Shown: positions 22,155 through 30,321 of the stretch, piece after piece
Layout of the letters: each line of letters opens with the position of its first letter
Numbering within the stretch: the first letter of the stretch is position 1
Source: Aquisphaera insulae
GTDB taxonomy: Bacteria > Planctomycetota > Planctomycetia > Isosphaerales > Isosphaeraceae
NCBI RefSeq assembly: GCF_011064615.1
Contig: NZ_JAALJH010000079.1
Span: 1-43,108, forward strand
Length of the DNA stretch: 43,108 bases
Direction: 5' to 3'
Translations under genes and position numbers: made by a program
Notes under the pieces: generated by a model
The model's input: the letters and a program-made list of their open reading frames with translations, nothing else
Databases searched by the model: none
Told to the model about the DNA's origin: nothing

Positions 22155-25100
22155 TGTCCGCTTCGAGCCTACGGCAGCCGGTCTCTGCGTCGGGAGAGGG
22201 GCTCGAGGACGACCTCGGGCACCTCGGCGAGATGATCGAGCACGCTGGCCATCTGCTGCCCGCGCAGGGCCCGATCACCGTCTTCATCCACCACAACACG
22301 CTGCACGCGTTCGAGGACCTGCCGTTCAACGAGGCCCTGAACCGGGCGTCGGAGATCTACGGCTGCGAGCCGTACCTGAGCGAGGATCGCTATCGCCAGG
22401 AGCTGCTCCGAGGGCGGATCCGGTTCGAGGACCTCCGCGAGGCGCTCGTCCAGGACCTGGGGGACGCCGCAAGCCGGGAGGTCCCCTGCTTCGGGACCAG
22501 GCTCGAGCTGCAGCTCGAGATGCTGGAGCATCCCCCTCGATTCGCGCCGACGGACGAGCTGGTCTGGTTCGTGGCGGAAGCCGACGGGCTCCGTCGCGTC
22601 CGCCAGGAGGTCTCGGCGGCGGACCGGGCGCTGCTCATCGCCGAGACCCGCCGCTGGGTGATTCGCGACCTGCGGACCTCGGCGGAGGCCGAGGACGACG
22701 CCCCATCGGTCGTGACGGCCCCGGCCGAGCCGCGGCGGCCCGGCGATCTGGAGGAGCTCCTGGAGCGCTTCGACGACTCGCGGATGGAGCACTGGAGCGA
22801 GTCCGAATGGGAGGGCTTCACGGTCCAGGCCCTCTGGAGGCTCTGCTGCGACGGAGTCCGCGACCTGCCCCTCTACCGGTCGGCCGCCCCCGAGCCGATC
22901 CGGCATCGCGACAAGCTCATGGTGGCGACCGGATTCGACGCCGACCGGCCGGTCAACGAGCTCCTGATCCGGTTCTGTGCCGCGTTCCTGGACCAGGGGA
23001 TGGCCGGCTGGTCGATGCCCGGCCGCGACGAGGGGTTCTTCCGCTGTTTCTGCCGGCTCTACGGCCAGCCCTACGGCCCGCCGGACCGCTGGATGCGGGG
23101 ACTGTCGGAAGAGCTGGCGAAGCTATCCGAGGCCGGAGTGACGCCGCTCGCCTCCATCCGCGAGTCGCTCCGGAAGCTCGGCGTCGGGCCGTCCCACTGG
23201 GAGCCGTTCATCTCGGCGACGTTGCTGGCGCTGCGGGGCTGGGCGGGGATGATCCGCGAGGTGGAGTCCCGCAGGGACCGGGTGGTCCATCCGATCCCGG
23301 CGGGGAGCCTGGTGGAATTCCTGGCGGTCCGCCTGATCCTGGACCGCTACGCGCTCGATTACACGGCGGCGGAGGCATTCGGCGAGCCCGTCGCCCTGGA
23401 CGTCCTGCGCGAAGTCTGCCGGCTCCAGTTCCCCTGGCCTCCGAAGCCGAGCGTGGAGCAGCGTGCGTTCCTCGTCTTCCAGCTCGTCCAGCTCCGGGGA
23501 TTGCCCCCAGACGTCCTGTATCGATTGACGCGAGAGCAATGGGGGGCGATGCTCCGGGAGATCGAGTCCTTCGGGAGCCTCGAGCGGCGGCGGGTGTATC
23601 ATCTCGCCTACGAGCGGCGATTCTACACCCAGGCGGCCGACGCCGTGGCGCTCCACGTCCGCAGGCCGGCGCCGACGCCGGCCGAGCCACGGTTCCAGGC
23701 GATCTTCTGCCTCGACGAGCGCGAGGAGTCGATCCGGCGGCATCTCGAGGAGCTGCTGCCGGAGGTCCAGACGTTCGGGACGGCCGGCTACTTCGCGGTC
23801 CCGATGTACTATCGCGGGGCGACCGATGCCCATTTCATGCCGCTCTGCCCGGGGATGGTCCAGCCGCGAAACTGGGTCGTGGAGGACGTCGTCGGCGACA
23901 GCCGGAGGGTCCGCCAGCGGCTTCGCCGGGCGCTCGGGCTGGCGTCGTACCAGCTCCAGGTCGGCAGCCGCTCGCTGACCTTCGGTGCATTCCTGGCGAC
24001 GCTCGTGGGGGTCCTCGCCTCGATCCCGCTGGTCGCCCGGACGCTCTTCCCCCGGACGACCTCTCGAGTGAGGCGTCGCTTCGGGCGGTTCGTCGACTCC
24101 GCGCCCTCGACTCGTCTCCGGCTGGAACGCGGCGGGTGCGACCCCGGGCCGGAGGGGGATGGGCTGGGCTTCACCGTGGAGGAGATGGCCGCGATCGCCG
24201 AGAAGGTCCTCCGCGAGATCGCCATGACGCGGTACGTCTCGCCGCTGGTCTTCGTGATCGGCCACGGATCCTCCACGATCAACAATCCCCACGAATCCGC
24301 CTACGATTGCGGGGCCTGCGGCGGGGCACGGGGCGGTCCCAATGCGCGGGCGTTCGCCCAGATCATGAACCACCCCGGGGTCCGGGAGATCCTCGCGGGG
24401 CGGGGGCTCGCCGTGCCGGCGGGGACGCATTTCGTGGGGGGGATGCACAACACGACGAACGAGTCGATGGCGTTCTACGACGCGGATCTCGTCCCGGAGT
24501 CGCTCGCGGACGAATTCCTGACCTTTCGTTCCCGGATCGAGGCCGCCGCCGCCCGCAACGCCCACGAGCGGAGCCGGCGGTTCGAGCTGGCGCCACTGTC
24601 GCTGACGTTCGAGGCGGCCCGCCAGCACGTGGAGGGCCGGGCCGAGGACCTCGCGCAGGTCCGGCCGGAGTGGGGGCACGCGACCAACGCCGTTTGCATC
24701 GTGGGCCGGCGCGAGTCGTCCCGGGGCCTCTACCTGGACCGTCGCGCCTTCCTGGCCTCGTACGACCCGCGCCAGGACGATGAGGATGGGACGATCCTGG
24801 CACGGATCCTGGGGGCGGTGTTCCCGGTCTGCGGCGGCATCAACCTGGAATACTACTTCTCCCACGTGGACAATTACGGCTGGGGCGCGGGGACGAAACT
24901 GCCGCACAACGTCTCGGCGATGCTCGGGGTCATGGAGGGTGCGGCCAGCGACCTGCGGACGGGCCTCCCCTGGCAGATGGTCGAGAGCCACGAGCCGGTG
25001 CGGCTGCTGTTCATCATAGAGACCACGCCGGCCGTGATGACCCGGATCATGGACCGGATGGAGGGCATCGGCCGGCTCTGCCGCAACCGCTGGGTCCGCC

Positions 25101-25267
25101 TGGCGCTGCTGGATCCCGTCAGCGGCGAGTTCGCATCCTATCAGGGGGGGGAGTTCCGGCCCTATAGCCCGCAGGCCGCGGGCTTGCCGTCGGCGGAGTC
25201 GTCGGTCCGCTGGTATCGGGGCTGGCGCGATCATCTCGAGTTCGCGGAGATCGGGCCTCGGGGTTGA
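22154..25267 (+). CDS. dabA: DabA-type inorganic carbon uptake subunit (DUF2309)
   Basis: This is 1037 aa from ATG 22154; an alternative start at 22103 adds 17 residues. It is a cytoplasmic beta-carbonic-anhydrase-like protein with the zinc site of DabA: Cys519 and Asp521 in FCLDERE, His704 in IGHGSS and Cys719 in YDCGACGG. The spacing His to Cys of 15 equals that in characterised DabA (His524/Cys539). The N-terminus has the family phrase GPITVFIHHNTLHAFEDLPF at about 38-57. DabA converts CO2 to bicarbonate, driven through DabB, and needs a partner membrane subunit. It starts an operon with dabB, an antiporter-like gene and sbtA. Confidence 0.9.
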   Translation: MSASSLRQPVSASGEGLEDDLGHLGEMIEHAGHLLPAQGPITVFIHHNTLHAFEDLPFNEALNRASEIYGCEPYLSEDRYRQELLRGRIRFEDLREALVQDLGDAASREVPCFGTRLELQLEMLEHPPRFAPTDELVWFVAEADGLRRVRQEVSAADRALLIAETRRWVIRDLRTSAEAEDDAPSVVTAPAEPRRPGDLEELLERFDDSRMEHWSESEWEGFTVQALWRLCCDGVRDLPLYRSAAPEPIRHRDKLMVATGFDADRPVNELLIRFCAAFLDQGMAGWSMPGRDEGFFRCFCRLYGQPYGPPDRWMRGLSEELAKLSEAGVTPLASIRESLRKLGVGPSHWEPFISATLLALRGWAGMIREVESRRDRVVHPIPAGSLVEFLAVRLILDRYALDYTAAEAFGEPVALDVLREVCRLQFPWPPKPSVEQRAFLVFQLVQLRGLPPDVLYRLTREQWGAMLREIESFGSLERRRVYHLAYERRFYTQAADAVALHVRRPAPTPAEPRFQAIFCLDEREESIRRHLEELLPEVQTFGTAGYFAVPMYYRGATDAHFMPLCPGMVQPRNWVVEDVVGDSRRVRQRLRRALGLASYQLQVGSRSLTFGAFLATLVGVLASIPLVARTLFPRTTSRVRRRFGRFVDSAPSTRLRLERGGCDPGPEGDGLGFTVEEMAAIAEKVLREIAMTRYVSPLVFVIGHGSSTINNPHESAYDCGACGGARGGPNARAFAQIMNHPGVREILAGRGLAVPAGTHFVGGMHNTTNESMAFYDADLVPESLADEFLTFRSRIEAAAARNAHERSRRFELAPLSLTFEAARQHVEGRAEDLAQVRPEWGHATNAVCIVGRRESSRGLYLDRRAFLASYDPRQDDEDGTILARILGAVFPVCGGINLEYYFSHVDNYGWGAGTKLPHNVSAMLGVMEGAASDLRTGLPWQMVESHEPVRLLFIIETTPAVMTRIMDRMEGIGRLCRNRWVRLALLDPVSGEFASYQGGEFRPYSPQAAGLPSAESSVRWYRGWRDHLEFAEIGPRG

Positions 25268-25295
25268 GGCGGGGGAATCGAGGAGTCTGCCGGAC

Positions 25296-26681
25296 ATGCC
25301 GACCGTGGAGAAGGTCATGATTGGCCTGGGGGATGTCGTGATCGCGGCCCCCTTGCTGCTGGTGCTGATCCTCGGGATCAGCTCGCTGCTCGGGCGGGTG
25401 CTGAGCGAATCGACGACGACGCGGGTCCTTAAGGCCGGCACGGTCACGGGGCTGGTCGCGGCGCTGGCGAACCTTGGGCTGATGCTCTGGAGCGGCGTGC
25501 GGCACGTCCCGATCGAGGTCGGCGACTGGGTGGTCATACCGGGCCAGTACCACTTCGCGATCAAGTTCGTGTTCGACCGACTTTCGGTGCCGATGGCGAT
25601 CCTGTCGTTCACCCTCTCCGGGACGATCGGCGCCTTCGCGAGCCGGTACATGCACCGGGACGAGGGGTACAACCGGTTCTTCGTGCTCTACACGACCTTC
25701 GTGCTGGGGATGGTGGTGACGTCGCTGGCCGGCACGATCGAGACCCTCTTCGCGGGGTGGGAGCTGGTCGGCCTCTCGTCGGCCCTGCTGGTGGCGTTCT
25801 TCCAGCACCGCCTGGGCCCGGCGCGGAACGGGCTCTGGGTCTGGATCATCTACCGGATCTCGGACGCGGCGCTGCTGCTCGCGGCGGTCGCGATGCATCA
25901 CCTGCGCGGCGAGGGGGACTTCGACAAGCTCGTGGGTTCGGGGCTGTGGCCGGAGGTCGCGACGTCGCTCACCGGCCACCAGGCGTTCCTGGTCGGGATC
26001 CTCCTGCTGGTGGCGGCGTCCGGCAAGTCGGCCCTGGTCCCCTTCTCGGGATGGCTCCCGAGGGCGATGGAAGGGCCCACGCCATCGAGCGCCGTCTTCT
26101 ACGGGGCGCTGTCGGTCCACCTCGGGGCGTTCCTGCTGCTGCGGGCCAGCCCCTTGCTGGACGCGAGCCCGCCGCTGGCCGCCCTCGTCGCGTTCCTGGG
26201 GCTGAACACCGCGGTCTTCGCCTACCTGGCCGGGAGCGTCCAGACCGACATCAAGTCGGCGCTCTCGTTCGCGTCCCTCTCGCAGGTGGGGATCATCGTC
26301 GCGGAGATCGGGCTCGGATTTCGCTATGTGGCCCTCGTTCACATCCTGGGCCACGCCTGCCTGCGGACGCTCCAGTTCGTACGAGCCCCGACGATCCTCC
26401 GCGATTACCACGCGATCGAGGACGCCATCGGCGGGCGGCTGCCGCGGAGGGCGGACTGGGGCGGGCCGCGGCGGGGCCGGCGAGACTGGCTCTATCGACT
26501 GGCGCTGGAGCGTGGATACCTGGATGCGATCCTCAGGGACTTCGTCGCGGTCCCGTTCGTGACCCTGATGCGTCGACTCGACGCGCTCGAGCGGCGCTGG
26601 ACGGATTTCCTGGCGGGGGAGCGATCGCGCGAGTCTGAGGAGAAGAAGCCGCACTTCGGGGCGATCGAGGAGTCTTCATGA
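25296..26681 (+). CDS. dabB: DabB-type membrane subunit (NuoL/MrpA-like)
   Basis: This is 461 aa, 28 nt after dabA. It is a polytopic antiporter-fold protein with about 11-12 hydrophobic spans. Conserved proton-path residues are present: Glu156 in GWELVG, Lys244 in AASGKSALVPF, His275 in ALSVHLGAF, and Lys320 in QTDIKSALSF. These match NuoL/MrpA-type subunits that link DabA to the membrane gradient. A soluble basic/acidic tail of about 80 residues (RRADWGGPRRGRRDW to GAIEESS) follows and could contact DabA. The stop overlaps the next start as ATGA. Confidence 0.85.
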   Translation: MPTVEKVMIGLGDVVIAAPLLLVLILGISSLLGRVLSESTTTRVLKAGTVTGLVAALANLGLMLWSGVRHVPIEVGDWVVIPGQYHFAIKFVFDRLSVPMAILSFTLSGTIGAFASRYMHRDEGYNRFFVLYTTFVLGMVVTSLAGTIETLFAGWELVGLSSALLVAFFQHRLGPARNGLWVWIIYRISDAALLLAAVAMHHLRGEGDFDKLVGSGLWPEVATSLTGHQAFLVGILLLVAASGKSALVPFSGWLPRAMEGPTPSSAVFYGALSVHLGAFLLLRASPLLDASPPLAALVAFLGLNTAVFAYLAGSVQTDIKSALSFASLSQVGIIVAEIGLGFRYVALVHILGHACLRTLQFVRAPTILRDYHAIEDAIGGRLPRRADWGGPRRGRRDWLYRLALERGYLDAILRDFVAVPFVTLMRRLDALERRWTDFLAGERSRESEEKKPHFGAIEESS

Positions 26682-28240
26682 GCGTCCTGGAGCTTCCCTG
26701 GCTGGACATCACGATCAGCGCCTGCGTGGTCGGCTCGCTCGCCGTCGGCCGGGTGCGGGATCCCCATCGAGCCGCCCGCATCGGGCTCGGATTCACGGCG
26801 GCGGTCTTCGCCTTCAGCGTGCTGGCATGGCTGGGCTTCCACACCGGCGCGGATCCGGATGCGATCCGGGCCGCGAGCCTCCAGCCGCGGCTCTTCGGTA
26901 GAGACCTGCTGACGCTGGATGACCTGAGCGCGCCGCTGGTCCCGGCGGCGGCCCTGCTCCACTTCCTCACGGCGCTGGCAACCACGCGGGTCCGGATGCG
27001 GCGATTCTCGTTCGCGTGGTCGCTGGCCTCCGAGTCGATCCTCCTGGCCATGTTCAGTTGCAGGGCGTCCTGGCTGCTGGTGGGGCTGCTCTCGATCTGC
27101 ACGGTCCCCCCCTACTTCGAGCTCCGGAATCGCCGCCGCCCGACGCGCGTCTACGTGGTGCACATGGCCCTGTTCGTGACGCTCCTGGTCCTGGGCTGGG
27201 CCGGGGTGGAGGCCAATCTCGGGGGGGCGCCGCCGATCTGGGCCGTGGTCATGCTGATGGCAGCGATCCTGGTCCGCAGCGGCACGGTCCCGGCGCATTG
27301 CTGGGTGACGGATTGGTTCGAACACGCCTCCTTCGGCGTGGCGATCCTCTTCGTCGCGCCGCTGGCCGGCGTCTACGCGGCGGTCCGGTTGGTGCTGCCG
27401 ATCGCGCCGGCGTGGGTGCTCCAGGGCATCGGGATCGCCTCGCTCTTCACGGCCGCGTATGCGGCGGGGATGGCGGCCATCCAGCGCGACTGCCAGCGGA
27501 TGTTCGCCAATCTCTTCCTGAGCCACGCGTCGCTCGTCCTGGTGGGGCTGGAGCTGCACACGGAGATGTCCCTCACCGCGTCGCTCTGCCTCTGGTTCAG
27601 CGTGATCCTGTCCCTGGGCGGGTTCGGGCTGACGATGCGGGCGCTCGAGTCGAGATACGGCCGCCTTCCGCTCATGAATCACCTGGGCATCTATGAGCAC
27701 TCGCCGACGCTCGCGGTCTGCTTCCTGCTGACGGGGCTGGCCTGCGTGGGATTCCCCGGCACCGTCGGGTTCATCTCGGCCGAGCTGCTGGTGGACAGCG
27801 CCGTCGAGGCGAGCCCGTACGTGGGATTCGTCGTCGTCGCGGCGGCGGCGCTGAACGGCATCGCGGTGGTGCGGGCCTACCTGATCCTGTTCACCGGGGC
27901 GAAGCACCGATCGACGATCCCCCTGAAGATCGTGGAGCGGGAGCGATTCGCCCTGCTGACCCTTTCCGCCCTCATTCTCGGCGGAGGGATCTTCCCCCAG
28001 CCCGGCGTCACCACGCGACACGAGGCGGCCGTCGCCATCCTCAAGGAACGGAGGGAATACGTGGCCCCCGGCGCCGGCGAACACGACGGAGCCCCTCCTT
28101 CGGCCGGGCCGGAGAGGCGGGCGGGGGCGGCACCGGGCGGCATCGAACCTGGCCTCGCGTCGCCGATCTCCGGCCGCCCCATCCCGAGGGCGCCCGAGGG
28201 AGTCCTGCCCGTTTCACGTTCAAGGAGCTCGAACCGATGA
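26678..28240 (+). CDS. Second antiporter-like membrane subunit of the dab operon
   Basis: This is 520 aa, with ATGA overlap to dabB and to sbtA. About 13 hydrophobic spans of the NuoM/N type are followed by a disordered Ala/Gly/Pro-rich basic tail (about 450-520). Glu119 in LASESILLAM matches the channel Glu. The usual channel Lys is Arg200 in LVRSGTVPAHCW, and the second Lys is replaced by Gln269 in AAIQRDC. This suggests altered ion coupling or a structural role. It may help DabB or couple to the SbtA transporter. It may be an auxiliary subunit, since standard DAB operons have one membrane gene. Confidence 0.7.
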   Translation: MSVLELPWLDITISACVVGSLAVGRVRDPHRAARIGLGFTAAVFAFSVLAWLGFHTGADPDAIRAASLQPRLFGRDLLTLDDLSAPLVPAAALLHFLTALATTRVRMRRFSFAWSLASESILLAMFSCRASWLLVGLLSICTVPPYFELRNRRRPTRVYVVHMALFVTLLVLGWAGVEANLGGAPPIWAVVMLMAAILVRSGTVPAHCWVTDWFEHASFGVAILFVAPLAGVYAAVRLVLPIAPAWVLQGIGIASLFTAAYAAGMAAIQRDCQRMFANLFLSHASLVLVGLELHTEMSLTASLCLWFSVILSLGGFGLTMRALESRYGRLPLMNHLGIYEHSPTLAVCFLLTGLACVGFPGTVGFISAELLVDSAVEASPYVGFVVVAAAALNGIAVVRAYLILFTGAKHRSTIPLKIVERERFALLTLSALILGGGIFPQPGVTTRHEAAVAILKERREYVAPGAGEHDGAPPSAGPERRAGAAPGGIEPGLASPISGRPIPRAPEGVLPVSRSRSSNR

Positions 28241-29781
28241 GACTATTGCGAATCTCGGCGATCCTCGGCGTCGCGACCCTGGTCGTCGGCTTCCCGCTGC
28301 TCGCGGACGAGATCCGAGGCACCGTCAAATCGATCGATCGCGACAACTCGCGGATGGTCATCCATGACGAGAAGGCCCAGCGTGACGTGGTGGTCAACTT
28401 CAACAAGACCACGGCCCTGAAGTCCGGCGCCTCGGGGGTCTCCGAGCTGAAGGACGTGAAGCCCGGCTCGCGGGTCACGATCCTGGATTCGGTGACCGCC
28501 TCCCGGGTGACCGTCGAGGAGGGCACGCCCGCGGAGGCCGAGAAGCCCGAGGGCCGGTCGATGCTGGCCGAGTTCTGGAACAACTTCCGCCACAACCTCT
28601 TCAAGCCCCTCCTGCTCTTCTTCTACCTGGGCTTCCTGGTGCCGATCCTCCGCGTGCACTTCGAATTCCCGTACGTCATGTACCAGGCCCTGACGATCTA
28701 CCTCCTGATCGCGATCGGCTGGCACGGGGGCGAGGAGCTGGCCCATCTCGATCCCGGACACCTCGGCTCGATCGTGGGATTCATGTTCCTCGGCTTCCTG
28801 ACCAACGGCGTCATTGGGGTCCTCGCCTACCTGATCCTCCGGGCCGTGACCCGGATGAGGAGGGTCGATCAGGCGACCGTGGCGGGCTACTACGGCTCCG
28901 ACTCGGCGGGCACGTTCGTGACCGCCCTTGGCGTGCTGACCACGGCCAACGTCGCCTACGCGGCCTACATGCCGGTCATGCTGGCCGTCATGGAAGTCCC
29001 CGGCTGTCTGGTGGCCCTCTTCCTCATCGCCAGGCTCCGGAGCCACGGCATGGACCCCCAGGGCAACATGCCCGACGAACCGGGCTACGACATAGGCTCC
29101 GCGCCGCTTCCGACCCATGCCGAGCCCGGTCCCCACGTCGCCACGAAGCGCGAACAGGACGTCGAATCCGAGGCCGAGCTGGCGCTCGAGAAGATGGAAC
29201 ATCCCGACGAAGAAGCGGGCGAGAATGGCGTCAGGAGCAAGCCCCCGCTGATCAGCGGCAAGCTGCTCCACGAGGTCTTCCTCAATACGGGCCTCTACCT
29301 GCTGTTCGGCGGCATCATCATCGGCCTCATCAGCGGGTTGCAGGGCCAGGCGGTCACCCGCGCCGACGACAGCTTTTTCGTCGACCTGTTCCAGGGCGTC
29401 CTCTGCCTCTTCCTGCTCGAGATGGGGATGACGGCCTCCCGGAAGTTGAAGGACCTGAAGACCGCGGGGCTGCCCTACGTCCTCTTTGGAATCCTGGCGC
29501 CGAACCTCTTCGCCACGATCGGGATCGTCGTCGCGCATGCCTACTCCTGGGCGACCGGGGTCCCCTTCGACCTCGGGACCTACGTCCTCTTCTCGGTCCT
29601 CTGCGGCGCGGCCTCCTACATCGCCGTCCCGGCGGTCCAGCGGCTGGCCATCCCCGAGGCGAGCCCCACGCTCCCCCTGGCCGCCTCACTGGGCCTCACG
29701 TTCTCGTACAACGTCACCATCGGGATCCCCGTCTACATGGAGATCGCCAAGGCGGTGACGCGGAACTTCCCCATCGCCTGA
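28237..29781 (+). CDS. sbtA: SbtA-type sodium-dependent bicarbonate transporter with N-terminal periplasmic domain
   Basis: This is 514 aa, starting MRLLRISAILGVATL with AAGGAG 9 bases upstream. Residues 1-23 look like a signal peptide (cut about PLLA/DE), then a beta-rich domain spans about 24-92, and a linker to 110. From about 120 the SbtA core has about 10 spans: YYGSDSAGTF at 218-227 and LTFSYNVTIGIPVY at 487-500 match the substrate-site and final spans of the family (DUF897). A hydrophilic loop lies at about 272-342. SbtA's N-terminus is outside, so the extra domain would be periplasmic. No sbtB-like gene follows. Confidence 0.85.
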   Translation: MRLLRISAILGVATLVVGFPLLADEIRGTVKSIDRDNSRMVIHDEKAQRDVVVNFNKTTALKSGASGVSELKDVKPGSRVTILDSVTASRVTVEEGTPAEAEKPEGRSMLAEFWNNFRHNLFKPLLLFFYLGFLVPILRVHFEFPYVMYQALTIYLLIAIGWHGGEELAHLDPGHLGSIVGFMFLGFLTNGVIGVLAYLILRAVTRMRRVDQATVAGYYGSDSAGTFVTALGVLTTANVAYAAYMPVMLAVMEVPGCLVALFLIARLRSHGMDPQGNMPDEPGYDIGSAPLPTHAEPGPHVATKREQDVESEAELALEKMEHPDEEAGENGVRSKPPLISGKLLHEVFLNTGLYLLFGGIIIGLISGLQGQAVTRADDSFFVDLFQGVLCLFLLEMGMTASRKLKDLKTAGLPYVLFGILAPNLFATIGIVVAHAYSWATGVPFDLGTYVLFSVLCGAASYIAVPAVQRLAIPEASPTLPLAASLGLTFSYNVTIGIPVYMEIAKAVTRNFPIA

Positions 29782-29816
29782 GGCGATGCCAGGACTCCGA
29801 CCACCGGCGCTCTTCG

Positions 29817-29843
29817 CGGTGTGCCGGCTTGGGCGGCACGCCG
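29817..29843 (+). terminator. Stem-loop after sbtA
   Basis: CGGTGTGCCG (29817-29826) and CGGCACGCCG (29834-29843) pair over 10 bp, with one G-U pair, around a 7-nt loop. It lies 35 bases past the sbtA stop and 55 bases before yjbQ. No U-run follows, so it may be a partial terminator that lowers yjbQ expression. Confidence 0.4.
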
Positions 29844-29898
29844 TCTGCTAGGAAGTAGGCGTGGAACGACTCACGAATCACGAGATCCCGAGACCTGC

Positions 29899-30321
29899 AT
29901 GAAGTCACACACCGAGTACCTCACCATCCATCACCCCGAGCGCGTGGGGTTCATCCACCTCACCCCTCGAATCGAGGAGATCGTCCGCAAGTCCGGGGTC
30001 CAGGAGGGGCTCCTCCTGGTTAACGCCATGCACATCACGGCATCCGTCTTCATCAATGACGACGAGCCCGGCCTGCACGAGGATTACAGGGACTGGCTCG
30101 AGGCGCTGGCACCGTTCGACGCCTCCCCCAAACGATACCGCCACAACCGGACGGGGGAGGACAACGCCGACGCCCACATGAAGCGGCAGATCATGGGCCG
30201 CGAAGTCGTCGTGGCCATCACGCGGGGGAAGCTCGATTTCGGCCCCTGGGAGCGGATCTTTTACGGCGAGTTCGACGGCCGGCGGCCCAAGCGGGTGCTC
30301 GTGAAGATCATCGGCGAGTGA
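29899..30321 (+). CDS. yjbQ: YjbQ family (UPF0047) protein
   Basis: This is 140 aa, starting MKSHTEYLTIHHPERVGF. The family signatures are clear: LVNAMHITASVFINDDEPGL (about 34-54), AHMKRQIMGREVVV (about 93-106), and GPWERIFYGEFDG at the end. The His residues cluster near a hexamer active site in YjbQ structures; some members show thiamin phosphate synthase activity when overproduced. It follows sbtA by 118 nt, behind a hairpin. Its 3' end overlaps the leftward SGNH gene by 61 bases. Its link to the carbon operon is only positional. Confidence 0.85.
   Translation: MKSHTEYLTIHHPERVGFIHLTPRIEEIVRKSGVQEGLLLVNAMHITASVFINDDEPGLHEDYRDWLEALAPFDASPKRYRHNRTGEDNADAHMKRQIMGREVVVAITRGKLDFGPWERIFYGEFDGRRPKRVLVKIIGE

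Noticed and set aside
23123..25672. An 849-codon open frame on the - strand
   Set aside because: It is antisense to dabA, whose zinc-site residues and operon fit are strong.
26492..28084. A 530-codon open frame on the - strand
   Set aside because: Antisense to dabB and the second antiporter-like gene; mostly Arg, Gln, Glu and His in shadow pattern.
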